A stretch of DNA of 64,000 nt from Diabrotica undecimpunctata (taxonomy: Eukaryota > Arthropoda > Insecta > Coleoptera > Chrysomelidae): assembly GCF_040954645.1 (NCBI RefSeq), contig NC_092804.1:41445753-41509752 (forward strand). The letters are read 5' to 3'. Position 1 is the first letter of the stretch, and the number at the start of each line of letters is the position of its first letter. The notes below the pieces were generated by a model, which was not told where the DNA came from, did not search any database, and worked only from the letters and a program-made list of their open reading frames with translations. Below are positions 33,303 through 43,773 of this stretch, piece after piece. Made by a program: the position numbers and the translations under genes.

Positions 33303-35480
33303 CTAATTTTGGTTTAGACACTCCATATAACATGCTGTAATATGCTCCAGACAAAGTCGGCTCTTACAAAATTGGAAGAGAAATCTAGTTTTACGTCTTT
33401 TACAATATTTGCAGTATCCTCTTTTGTTTGGTGGGGGATCTTGATGGTCTGGATCAGATATCATAATACCCGCATATTTTGCGGCAATCTGGCTCACACA
33501 TCTCAATTAAAGCCCGGCAAGCTGCTGCAATGTTTGATTTAACAATACAGGATACATCTGGATTATTGTGCCTAGTCATAACAACGACATTAATTACAGC
33601 TACATTTAGCAGGCCATACAATGTTACTGGAGGGATGCCGGTTTTCAACATCCCTTCACGTAGAGTCTTGTTTGCTAACAGTGTCTCTTTCAGCGGTTTG
33701 TACTTGCTGTAAGTCCAATTGGTCCGCTAGCCTTCGAATACTCAGTAATAGAAACTTAAATGGACTCTTAAATGTGATTTAGTCTGGCCTGTTGAATAGA
33801 TTGATAGAGTGAAATAAAACAATAACTTGTTTAGTTAGAACTGTAATTGAAAAAGGGCAAGAAATAGAAACTTATAAACTGTGAGTGAATAACTAATCGT
33901 AAGGAACCTAATTAGAAAATTACAGTTTACGAACGAAAACACCATAACACTTCACATTAAGGGTTCCCGATATATTGCGTAACTTGCGATTGCGAACGTG
34001 GAGAAAAACTCTCCGAAACTTGAAAAGTAGGTCTAAACCCTACAACTATTGCTAATTCACTGGCTTCCCCTAGCCACTCCGAAATAATTGTCTATGCATT
34101 TTGAAGGATCTACCGGTTTAAGGTCAATATGGGCGGAGATTAACATTCTAAGAAATAAGTCAATGCAGACTAGGGATTTATTTTCGTAACCAATGCGGCG
34201 GAAATATTTTTATTTGTTTTGAAGTAGAATTATTTGGTTGGAGATTATTATTCTCCAACAGTTACCATTGTCCATATTCTAGTTGCTCTTATTATATACA
34301 TTATACGTTAAAGTCGTTATATCTACCACATCTACTTCACTTTTTGTTAGGTTGTAGGAAAATATTATTTCTATCTTTTGGGCACGCCCAGTTGACGAAA
34401 CGATGTTGTCAATATCGTGATACAAAGACGATACTAGTACGACGTAGGAAACTGCAGTGGCATAGTTTTTAGAGGCAAATACAGATGACAATACTGATCC
34501 ATTCTTCACTAAACGCAGTATTTCTGAAAGCTTTCGTTTATTCGACCGAATTGTACCAACAACTGAACGTTCACGATGAAATTTTTTAATAACTTTTATT
34601 TATTTCTTTTACCTAATTTTTAAATAACATTTATGCCTATGGACCAGCGATCTATAGTTATATTTGGTCCCGAACCATACAAATATGGGCAAATTCTTAT
34701 TGCAATATCGGAAAATTTATTTGACATCAGAAACAGTCCTAGAGGTTACTGACCTGCGTAAATCTCCATGCTGTTCATGTAAAAGGTTCTTGAATCAACC
34801 AATGAAAAAATAAATATTTATCCCATAATTGCTAAGTATATTAGGGATGTACATTTGAAATGAGCATCGTTCTCTGAAAGCTAAAAGCATTTTGTCTAAT
34901 GTAAGTTATTTTCCAGGAGTATACGCAGACTTACATTTTTGGTTAAGAACTTCAAATACTTCTTTAACAGCAGCCAATAGCCCTTCTTTTTTTCCTAGTG
35001 TATGTGTCAATAAATCTAATCACATGCGACAGGACTCTAAATATTTGCTGGGACATAACAGCTACGAAGATTTCAGATCCGATTTCATCGTCTGCCCATT
35101 AGTCTTTAGTACATTTCTTTTTGTGCCTTTTTTAGATCCTGATAGATAAAGCAAACCAAAATAAGTCTGCAATTCTTATCCTGCATGTTTATCTTTATAT
35201 TTTAGAGCAACTTTTTCATGTACATATTTGTATATCGAACATTTATGTCAAGTAAGGAAACTATTCCATACCTCAATTGGAGTCAGTATATTCTTTGCTT
35301 CTCGTATCGGATCTGGTAAATAAGAAATAATATTTTCTTGTATTATTCGAATGTTTCATGAACTTGGAATTTGGTTCATCTTTACCAAAGATAAAAGTCC
35401 CTATGTTCAGCAGATTGTTCCACACAATCTTTATTATTATTTCTCTTAACATAACTATAACTATTTAATTACGTTAGCAA
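33303..35480 (-). pseudogene. piggyBac-like transposase, nearly full length but broken
   Basis: Read on the minus strand from about 35480: IIQENIISYLPDPIREAKN, then a frame with QELQTYFGLLYLSGSKKGT, MSQQIFRVLSHVIRFIDTYT, KEVFEVLNQKCKSAYTPGK (about 34960), LLAFRERCSFQMYIPN and SYVVLVSSLYHDIDN. Next is NLTKSEVDVVD, matching the conserved TKGGVDxxD. After the LTR-like insertion (33628-34260) come TLYGLLNVAVINVVVM and the Cys-rich C terminus CKYCKRRKTRFLFQFCKSRL. This is the domain order of the DDE_Tnp_1_7 transposases with their C-terminal zinc-binding domain. The Gly pair of KGGVD is Ser-Glu here. Stops and shifts abound. Neither TTAA ends nor inverted repeats were located. Confidence 0.8.
33628..34260. 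mobile_element. Solo LTR-like insertion, 633 bp, inside the piggyBac pseudogene
   Basis: The insert starts TGGAGGG and ends CTCCAACA on the plus strand (TGTTGGAG...CCTCCA on the other), so both strands obey the TG...CA rule of LTRs. It is flanked by GTTAC at 33623-33627 and 34261-34265, a 5-bp target duplication typical of LTR retrotransposons. The flanking piggyBac reading resumes immediately across it. There is no coding content. It is best read as a solo LTR left by recombination between two LTRs. Family and orientation are not determined. Confidence 0.75.
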
Positions 35481-36367
35481 TATGTTTACATTCATTACTG
35501 TTACTATTAAGTATGCTACGCGGTAGGGATGGGAAAAACCTACCGGTTTAAACCGAAAACCGGATTTTTTACTTCGCAATAACCGGTTTTATCGGTTGTT
35601 TTTTTGTCCCGGTTATAACCGGTTTTTTATTTTTAAAGTAAAAACCGGTTATTAGGTTTTTACGGTGATTAGGATTAGGTTAGGTATTATTTTGGATCCC
35701 AATCACAATTATTATACTCAAGTAATTATTCCAAACAAAACCATAATTGAAATTTTATTTTATTTTATAAATACAGAAGCAAACTGAAAGTGCAAACCCA
35801 CATCAGCCAGAAACAATTAAGTTTTATTATAATATTTCGTTGAAAAGGTATTTCTAATCATAATATTTTCATAAGAAGTGATCTGGTACATCATCTATTT
35901 TTTACACTTGACTCTTGACTTGACATTGAAAGTGGGTGAATGGCTTTTTCTGATTACCAAAAATAATGTTCTGACTATGAATATCGAATTACCGATTACG
36001 AATACGAATCTCCAAGGTTTCCCTACGTTTTCAAAATGATACACCCATACAGGAAGTATTAAATGAGTTATATATTTTAAAATATACCTAGGTATTATAC
36101 AAATATACAAACGTGTTAAAAGTAATAAATGATAAATTTTTTTGATGGTAGTAAAAATAAAAGATGAATTGCATTATCCAATTTATTTTTAAGTAAAATA
36201 TTTATGTTGATATTATTTTTTTAAATTCAATTTGAAAGAGTCTGGGAAATTTTTTATCAGTTGAAATGGTTGAGGTGGGGAATTCGAAATGGTTGAAATG
36301 AAAAGTGAAACTGGAACAAACCATGAAGTGGAGATATCCAGGAGTGGCTAGTATACCTGTTGAATAC

Positions 36368-36540
36368 AAAGCACGTGGTGTTCGTGTGTATTAAGGTATA
36401 AAAAAAGTGCTTATTACAAGCTTAAATTTTTATTTTAAGAAGATCTTTTCGGAATTAAATCATTCCATCATCAGTTTACTAAAAGAGAGAGTAAAAATAC
36501 CAATATTAAAAAAAACACAAGTTAAAATTTGAATATATAG
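36368..36540. repeat. Left arm of a nested ~173-bp inverted repeat
   Basis: Pairs with 37093-37264 with few differences, starting AAAGCACGTGGTGTTCG. The arms enclose about 550 bp without a readable gene. The ends are near CACGTG, so the exact target duplication cannot be separated from the arm. Confidence 0.85.
36430..36480 (-). ncRNA. Hammerhead-ribozyme-like motif 1
   Basis: The minus strand carries CTGATGA (36474-36468), one extra T, a helix-II hairpin GGAAT...ATTCC, then GAAA (36450-36447). The palindrome AAGATCTT (36447-36440) can form helix III without a loop by dimerising, and a C (36439) occupies the cleavage position. These are the conserved core parts of a hammerhead ribozyme. Helix I looks weak (two A-U pairs). 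Penelope-like elements are known to carry hammerheads with very short helix III. The extra base after CTGATGA departs from the textbook core but recurs in the other two copies. Confidence 0.5.
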
Positions 36541-37092
36541 AAATAACACGTTGGTTTTTATACTACTTACATAAAAAGTTGTTAAAAAACATTGTATGGC
36601 CACATAAAAAACTTTGGAAGGACATCCGTATTTAAAATATAATCCTCATGGTATTTATCAAGGTAAATGCAATAGACTTAACTTATTGATTATTAAAAAC
36701 TGAAAATGGGGGCATCTTACATGACCCCCTGTAGTTGGTGAGGTTTTTTCGACTTACATTACCTCTGATCTGTTCTGGAGTCTTGGGCTAACTGATATAA
36801 AGATGGTATGAAAAATCAGTTAGTACCCATCAATGTCAAGTGGAATGATGTAGTAGGAGCAAAAGTCATTGTGCTTAAGATTGTGAATAGGCAGTTTTTA
36901 GTGAAGAATTGTGTTTTGTGTGTAGTAAGATCAATAGCAATTTTTGGTATTTTAAAAAGGTGGTAGAATGTAAAACAATGAGTGACTGTGATGTAAAATA
37001 AATTTGGTATACCAGGGTAAGGCAAAATTTAAGTTAGGTAGTTGAAATTAATAAATTATTTTAAAAAATGATGGATTATATATTTACATGAA

Positions 37093-37264
37093 TATATATT
37101 TAAATTTGAACTTGTGTTTTTTTTAATATTGGTATTTTTACTCTCTCTTTTAGTAAACTCATGATGGAATGATTTAATTCCGAAAAGATCTTCTTAAAAT
37201 ACAAATTTAAGCTTGTAATAAGCACTTTTTTTATACCTTAATACACACGAACACCACGTGCTTT
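37093..37264. repeat. Right arm of the nested inverted repeat
   Basis: Inverted partner of 36368-36540. It carries the mirrored hammerhead-like motif. Confidence 0.85.
37150..37200 (+). ncRNA. Hammerhead-ribozyme-like motif 2 (core mutated)
   Basis: Plus-strand counterpart of motif 1: CTCATGA at 37158-37164, where G5 of the core is C, then the extra T, the GGAAT...ATTCC hairpin, GAAA (37182-37185), palindrome AAGATCTT (37185-37192) and C at 37193. The G-to-C change at an invariant core position should abolish cleavage in this copy. Confidence 0.45.
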
Positions 37265-37599
37265 GGTTGAAATGGTTGGGGTGCAAACTAAAGTGCATTG
37301 TAAATATAACTTTGTAACCTATTGGAATAAAAAAAACCATAAACCGGTTTTTAGAAAAAACGGTTTTTTTGACCGGTTATAACCGCCCGGTTAAACCGTA
37401 AGCAAAAAAACCGGTATAACCGAAAACCGGTGTTTTGTCAAAAACCGCCATCCCTACTACGCGGCGTCCGCACCGACAGTAAATATTTCTTTCTGTCTTC
37501 AGTTTTCGGTAATGTTTTCCTCAATTTTTGTTTTCTTTTTCTTGTTTCTACATTCAACTTGGTTTCGTTACTTGTTATTTGAGTGCGCTGTTTTCGTTA

Positions 37600-38160
37600 T
37601 TTTCGTTGTTCTTTCTATAGTCATCTCCATTGATAACTCTTCCTCCGAGAGGGATCTATCGCCATATTTTCTAGCTTTATTTTTTTAATCTTCTGTGGCT
37701 ACGGCTTTCTATTGTTGTGATAAAGTTTGACCTTTCTCTCTTGCTTCTTTTTCATATTTGCGAAGTTTTTTCTTTGAATTTGTATGTCTTTTGGATAGTC
37801 TTCATTTATTAATATGTCTGCACCTCTTAATTTCTTTGTTTCTTTGAGGACCTCGGTTTTTTACTCAAATCTTCGAATTCGATCAGGATTGGTCTTTTCT
37901 TATTAATATTTTTGATACCAAGTCTTCGTATTTCTATAATATCTTGTTCAGTATTTAGTTATACTTGCAATTTTCTTAAAATGTCTAATATTTTATGCTT
38001 GATTTGCGTTTCGTCTCTATTTTTCATTTTTTCCATTTCTTGGATAATCAGATTTTTTTTTCTTACTTCTCTTTCTAATTCTTTTACTTTTCTTCTTATA
38101 TTTATCTTTCTTCTTTATATTTATCTTCATTCCAATTAAAATTATTTTGGATGGGTATAC
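37600..38160 (-). pseudogene. LINE ORF1-like remnant (coiled coil plus RRM-like), RTE-associated
   Basis: The minus strand reads ELEREVRKKNLIIQEMEK (about 38080), a charged heptad stretch followed by the LIIQG-type strand. Then comes EIRRLGIKNINKKRPILIEF (about 37880) and a run of Lys/Glu-rich sequence toward 37640. The (V/I)RRLG....KRPILIEF wording is that of ORF1 proteins that accompany RTE/BovB-like and L1-like LINEs. No ORF2 follows on its 3' side (to the left), because the hAT-like insertion and its flank are there. Several stops are present. Confidence 0.55.
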
Positions 38161-38243
38161 ACTGAAAGTTTCTTTTAAATAAATATATTGAAATATACCT
38201 ATTTTAAATATTGTTAATCTTATTGGGCAGTAGCCCGTTGAAA

Positions 38244-38248
<5 letters not shown>

Positions 38249-38318
<70 letters not shown>
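38249..38318. repeat. (TA)n microsatellite, about 70 bp
   Basis: Uninterrupted TA array following AAAATAAATA. Confidence 0.93.
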
Positions 38319-38321
<3 letters not shown>

Positions 38322-39647
38322 AGGATTGTTTATTTTGACTTTAATCTTAGTTTATTGAGCCAATAAAAAAGAATTATAACTTATTTGTTATCAAAAGAAA
38401 AATAATCCTTATATTACCTGTGTTCGATGGACTCAAAAGATTTTCTAGTTGTCTTTTATCGGGATAGAGAAAAAAGGATAAGAATACAAATATATTATAT
38501 TACAAAAATTTACGTTTCTTTATTTTATATGAACGAATAAAACAATTATTAAATTCTGTCGTTATCTTATCAATCAGCATACAAGAAAATAAATTAAATT
38601 TTTATAATAATAAGATTATAAAGCTACATACATTTATATTACGTGAAAACCAATTTTACTTAAAATTTTCTTTACTTGAAACAAGAAACAACAAAACTTT
38701 AAACTTTTGATTAGCCTAACAAAACCTCAGTTCTTAAATTTGAATGCTAATGACCATGATGTCAAACCGATCCTTTACAGATATAAAATTCAATTGTACA
38801 AACACTTACAGCTTATTTTCTTCTTGAGTTGTACGTTGGAACATACCCAGAAAAGTCCAGTCCCCTCAACGATGTGATCTCTCCTCTTTGGCATCTCGGC
38901 TCCTTCTTAACGTCTCTGCAAACCTCCTGCAGACTACACAAAAAACACCTGATTCACTTCTCCAAACTCAGCTACTTATTTATGACACCAGGACCTCCTT
39001 TTGTCAACGTGATGCCGTAAGAATACTTTCACATATACTTTATAAAATGCCCACGGTAGATACAAGGACCTCTTTTAATCTACTTGTTATCTCCTTCTGC
39101 AAACTATTCACTTCTTTTCGTTACGCCGGTATCCAAACTCACGAACCACACTCTATCTTGAGACAAACGACTGTTTCCTTTCGATTACCAAAATATAACT
39201 ACCTCCTCCGGTCTTCTGATCGGCTCACAAATTCCCATTTAAAAACGACCGTCCATTCAAAAGCTCAAATTGTGTTTACCATGATTTTGGAAAAGCCTAA
39301 TTTCGGTTTCAGAGAAAAACTAAATAGCTTACTTTAAACTCGGTTTTGTCAATACACAATTTATACATATTTCAAAAGATTAGAATATGGTCATTTAATA
39401 CTCGACTATACAAACAATGAAAAGATTAACTAAAACAGGTAAAATGTCTTCTAATTCTAAACAAAGGTTTTTTTGATAATTTTGTTTGAAACGGAAAAAG
39501 GTCGTTTGCCAAACAAATTTCTATTCTTATCTACACTAAATCTTATCTTAAATTACTATATACATTTTTGTTTATAATGATATCTTAAAATTTTATTCCG
39601 ATGGATATTTTTATTTATTTTTCTTTGGTTGGGAAAGAAAAAGTATG

Positions 39648-39714
<67 letters not shown>

Positions 39715-40290
39715 AATCATGTATTGTCAAAACTTTCTCGTTGCTATGTCACTTGTAAATCGTAATGAAACAATGAAACAATATTTTTCCTTCAAGGTTG
39801 ATATCACATAATATTTTATTTTACGCTCATTCAAATTATAAATCTTTTTATGTATGATATCTATGTCAGTTAGTAATATGCATTAGCAAATACAAAATGG
39901 CGGTTTAGCAATTTAATAATTATTATGTAATATAACAGAAGCTAATATTTAACACAAGAATGGCGGTAGTGTATATTCTACCTCTAACAAGCTTATAACG
40001 TCATTCTCTTGTTATAAATGTAAATGATTTCCATCCATAAACCAGTAATAAAAGCGGAATATACCAAAATGAATACCGAACTAAACGGTTTAATTAATTA
40101 AGGTTGTCATGAAAATTTTACATGACGAGTTTCATTGAATAAATGAATTACTTCATAATGAAAGTTTTAGTTTCTCCATTAAAATGAGAGAGAAGTAATA
40201 CACTAAAAATTTAAACCAGACTCTATAACATTGAAGAAATATACATATATACAAAAATATACATACTCGTATATACACCATGATATGAGA
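38319..40290. other. Long stretch without recognised gene
   Basis: It contains a second (TA)n at 39651-39712 and a C-rich, less AT-rich block at 38860-39340. A 149-codon open frame in that block (38888-39337) resembles nothing I know and looks repetitive (ACCAGGACCTCCTTTTG and ACAAGGACCTCTTTTA). I do not call it a gene. Confidence 0.4.
39651..39712. repeat. (TA)n microsatellite, about 62 bp
   Basis: Uninterrupted AT array. Confidence 0.93.
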
Positions 40291-41990
40291 AGATTTTTTT
40301 TTATTTTATTCATCCCCATTAACCACTAAGCTTATTAGCGGTAGGTTTATGATACAAATAGAGAAAATAAGGTACATTTTAGAAGTCATGACTTACAACA
40401 ATATGGTACAATATACATGTATGTACATGTAACAAAAATTAAATCATAATTTATTACTGAGTGTACAGTAAGTTAAAAAAGACAGAACTTCCTTGAATTT
40501 TGTAACCAGTGCTTCTTTCAGGCTAATGGGTATCTTGAATATCGCCTTGGCTGAGATATACTCTGGACATTCTATTATTATATTGTTGGCTATGAAAGGT
40601 GTTTGGTATCTTTAGTACATTGGTGGTGATTCTTTGGAGATTATGTGGCCGTGCGTAAGTCGTTTATACCGAAGCCGGAGTCTGCTGATAATTACCTGGT
40701 CTTTTCTTTTTGGTGGTATAGAAAGATTTTTTGAAGATACGTCTGATTTGATGCTTCTAAGATTTGTGTTTGGTTATCCTAAATTTCTTGCCAGATTTTA
40801 TTTACATGAGTCTTAAATAAAGTTTTAGTATCTGATATCGGTATACCAGTTGTAGTCGGAGTGTTCACATTGTTTATTGCTTCAAACGGTGTTTTGTCTG
40901 CTAGCACATAAATGATATGGTTTTCCCAGAAAATTGGAGCTATTGCAACGCGTCTTTAATTAGGAATAGATTGATGTGTGTAGGATAAACATGTTTAATG
41001 ACCTGTAAAGGACTTAATAAATCTGATGATAATTAGTATTTGTTTTTTATTAGTGGTTTTACAGTGGTTTAGTGGTCAAGTATTGCTTGGAGCTCTGCGC
41101 TATAAATACTACAGCCGTCAGTTAATCTAGTGGAAGAAATTACGTTTTCTGATACAGTAGCAGCTGCTACTTCGTTGCAATCTTTGGAGGCATCAGTGAA
41201 GAATAATTTGTAAGTGGAATATTTGAGTAAATTTGCATGATACTGAAACCTGACCTCAGCAGAAATGTGTGAATGCTTATCATGATTAAGTGAGAAAACG
41301 TCTACTACTGGTAAAGAAACTGTCCAGGGAGGTGTCTGGTAATAATAACGGTAGTCTTTTAACTCGTTCGTAAAATGGTACTGTCTTGGTGGTGTAATTT
41401 GTGTATTGTTCTAGTGATTTTTTCGATACTAAACTTTGGGAGAAAGGTATGATCCTTTGCGCTTAGAATTTTTTAAGCGTAGCATAGTGATAGATATTGT
41501 CTTCTGAGATGTAGGGGCGTTTCTCCTGCTAGCACTTGAAGGCTTCTTATTGGAGTACTTCTAAATGCTCTAAAGTTTAGTCGTAGAGATATGGTTTAAA
41601 TAACATCCAGTTTTTTTAGTTGATTTTTATTTGCTGTTTCATAACAGATGCATCCGTAGTCGAGTTTGCTTCTTATCAATATCTGATATAAATTTAGATG
41701 AATTTTAGTATCTGAACCCCATCTACGATTGAATAAAACTCTTAGTAAGTTTATTCTTTGTTGACAGGATTTGATCAAATTGTTGATATGTAAAGTCCAT
41801 GTGAGTTGTGAGTCAAATATTACACCTAAAAATGGGATTTCTCGGACTTGTTTCAGAGAATGACCATTTAGACACAAGTTTAAGTTGTATTCCGCTCTTT
41901 TTTTGTCAAACATTATTACTTTAGTCTGATCTGAGAAGATTGTTTTATGTATGAATTAGATTTTCTAAATTTTTTTCCTTTAAGTAGAGC
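40291..41990 (-). pseudogene. Decayed copy of the I-like LINE, 3' part of ORF2
   Basis: The longest clear frame (41596-41913, 105 codons) reads DKKRAEYNLNLCLNGHSLKQ, then FLGVIFDSQLTWTLHINNLI and LIRSKLDYGCICYETANKNQ. This matches residues ~730-835 of the intact ORF2 at 25.8-29.5 kb closely. An RNase H segment (FTDASK, then SIYSAELQAI) is readable around 41040-41210. The 3' end at 40291-40370 has the T run and the TTATTAGCGG word also seen at the 3' end of the intact copy. The copy is 5'-truncated at about 41990 and full of stops. Confidence 0.8.
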
Positions 41991-42489
41991 TAGATTTTTT
42001 TGTTGGATTAATGTGTCTTAATTACAGATATTATACAAAAGGTTTCATAAACATTTTAACGGTAAAATATGGGATTAAGTGTACATGATTATTCAAATTT
42101 TATTGTGTGCTTTACAAATTAAAAGAATATCTTTTACAGTATTGGCACAAAGGATCTAAGACGTCTTCAGATATCCATGTGTTAGTATGGTATAATGGTA
42201 TATCCAAATCGTAGTTTACGTAGTATTACATTTGATTATCTGCATACCTGTTAAGCTTTAAATCTACCTATTTGTGGTTAAATGTCTTTTTATTTGGATG
42301 TCAGCCTATCCTAATAAGAAAATGGTACAGTTGACTATTTTCTGTTTATTTATTTATAAATATAGGTTGATGTAAAAATTGGTCTATAAATAAGTTAATG
42401 TTGTCTGTTATCGTAAAATAGGGTGAGATTGAAAAAAAGGTAAAAGAAATAATAAATTAGACTTATTCACAATCAATTTAATTTAACTA
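41991..42489. other. AT-rich gap
   Basis: No gene recognised; the Penelope-type hammerhead-like motif follows at its right end. Confidence 0.4.
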
Positions 42490-42545
42490 ATCAGACGACC
42501 GGTTTCGCTTTCTACAATATGCAAAGCATCTTCAGGTCACGATAC
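42490..42545 (-). ncRNA. Hammerhead-ribozyme-like motif 3
   Basis: The minus strand reads a 3-bp helix I (GAC pairing with GTC), CTGAAGA (42535-42529), one extra T, and a helix-II hairpin GCTTT...AAAGC. Then come GAAA (42506-42503), the palindromic helix III ACCGGT (42503-42498), and C at 42497. This matches the CUGANGA...GAAA core. The extra T after CUGANGA and the loopless helix III are the same as in the two motifs at 36.4 and 37.2 kb. No Penelope reverse transcriptase is readable next to it. Confidence 0.5.
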
Positions 42546-42659
42546 AAAGTTAAATAAATGCTAAAAATAACAAACCCATATTAGGGTGTTGTCTAATAAA
42601 GATAAAACAAAGATAGATGATATAAATTATATAAATTACAGTAATTACTGTTTAAATTC

Positions 42660-42663
<4 letters not shown>

Positions 42664-42703
<40 letters not shown>
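42664..42703. repeat. (TA)n microsatellite, about 40 bp, at the SINE 3' end
   Basis: It immediately follows the 3' end of the minus-strand SINE and is probably its tail. Confidence 0.9.
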
Positions 42704-42704
<1 letters not shown>

Positions 42705-42969
42705 GGTATTTAGGCGCCTCGCCCTTCCGGTAGGGATCTATGGAGGAGTATCACTGAGCCGCAAGCCCTTATCTCTTGCCCAACTGCTCCACCATAGGCC
42801 GATCAGACACCAGCATATTCTAGTCTAAGCCGCAGATTCATTTAGAATTTTAAACTGCTGCATTACCTTCTTTGTTTTCTGTACACCGAGCTGGGGATCG
42901 AACTCACATCCACTCGCAGTGAAGCGAATGAGAACCGGCCGCCCAGCCCGCTTGGCTATCTGACCGACT
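42704..42969 (-). mobile_element. tRNA-derived SINE, about 266 bp plus (TA)n tail
   Basis: The minus strand begins AGTCGGTCAGATAGCCAAGC. It has an RNA polymerase III A box (TAGCCAAGCGGG, about 42958-42947) and a B box (GAGTTCGATCC, 42905-42895) spaced about 42 bases apart, followed by a tRNA-unrelated body and a (TA)n tail. The spacing and both boxes fit a tRNA-derived head with an expanded variable arm. AAATTCA occurs on both sides (42654-42660 and 42973-42979) and may be the target duplication. SINEs have no protein and rely on LINE machinery. It abuts the RTE-like LINE at 42971. Confidence 0.75.
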
Positions 42970-42970
42970 G

Positions 42971-43773
42971 AAAAATTCAAGCTCCTCTGAATATGCACTC
43001 AGGCGACCATATAAAATACTCTAAAATATTTTGTATGCTGTATTAAGGAGGGTCATTCCCCTATAGTTTCTGCATTCTAATTCATCGCTCTTTTTGTTTA
43101 GCGGACAAACGATCCCAATACACCACTCTTCTGGGATTTGTTCCTCATTCCAAGCTCTCAGTACTATTTTATATATATGATTAGTCAGAGTAGCACCTCC
43201 ACATTTAATAAGTTCCGCGGGTATACCATCACTTCCTGGAGATTTATTATTTTTTAGGTGTTTTATTGCATCCCGTACTTCCTGAATTGATGGAGGCTCC
43301 AATGGTGTTTTGTTGTTTGCTCCTGGGGGTGGTTGAGTTGGATCTTCTACTTTGATAGTAAGTAGTTCTTTATAGTGTTCCACCCACATTTTCAATACTT
43401 CTTCTTTTGTATTAAGTATATGCCCCTCCTTATCCTTACATAGTCCGATCCTTGGTTTAAATTCTTTTCTTGCTTTATTTAGATTTTTATAGAATTTTCT
43501 TGTTTGATTTTCCTTTTTTAAAGCCTCAAGTTCTTCCAATATTCTATTTTCATAAGTTCGCTTTCTTCTTCGATGAATGTACTTTTTTTCTCTTCTGAGA
43601 TCTTTATATTTTTGTTCTTTTTCTCGGGTTCTTCTTTGCTGCATCAGTTTATATGCATTGTTCTTTCTTCTTGTAATGTCCTCGCACTCAGCATCGAACC
43701 ACTCATTGCGTGGTGGTGGTCTTTGCGGCCCTAGAATGTTATTTGCTGCGTCTTTAATGTAATTTTTACACAC
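42971..43773 (-). pseudogene. RTE-like LINE ORF2 fragment: linker and reverse transcriptase fingers
   Basis: An open frame of 250 codons (43773-43021) starts after the endonuclease: NEWFDAECEDITRRKNNAYK, a long Lys/Arg/Glu helical linker, MWVEHYKELL, KNNKSPGSDGIPAELIKCGG, then IPEEWCIGIVCPLNKKSDEL and CRNYRGMTLLNTAYKIF. It continues to about 42975 (ILYGRLSAYSEE) before the SINE head. The palm with the YADD box is gone, and the 5' endonuclease is also missing. The long open frame suggests a younger copy than the other RTE remnants. The clade is inferred from the linker and NYRG..LL motif. Confidence 0.75.

Larger units (their letters stand above)
35524..37456. mobile_element. hAT-like non-autonomous transposon with CTACGCGG target duplication
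   Basis: The ends read inward TAGGGATGG and are flanked by CTACGCGG on both sides (35516-35523 and 37457-37464), an exact 8-bp duplication as hAT elements make. Both end regions (about 35540-35660 and 37325-37445) are dense in ACCGGTTTT/AACCGG words, with strong inverted similarity. TAGGGATGGG-type ends followed by CCGGTT repeats are familiar in insect hAT elements. Inside lies a separate inverted-repeat insertion (36368-37264). No transposase is readable. Confidence 0.82.

Noticed and set aside
42895..42958. Genuine tRNA gene
   Set aside because: The A and B boxes are present, but the cloverleaf does not close cleanly, and the sequence continues into a long unrelated body with a TA tail, which fits a SINE.
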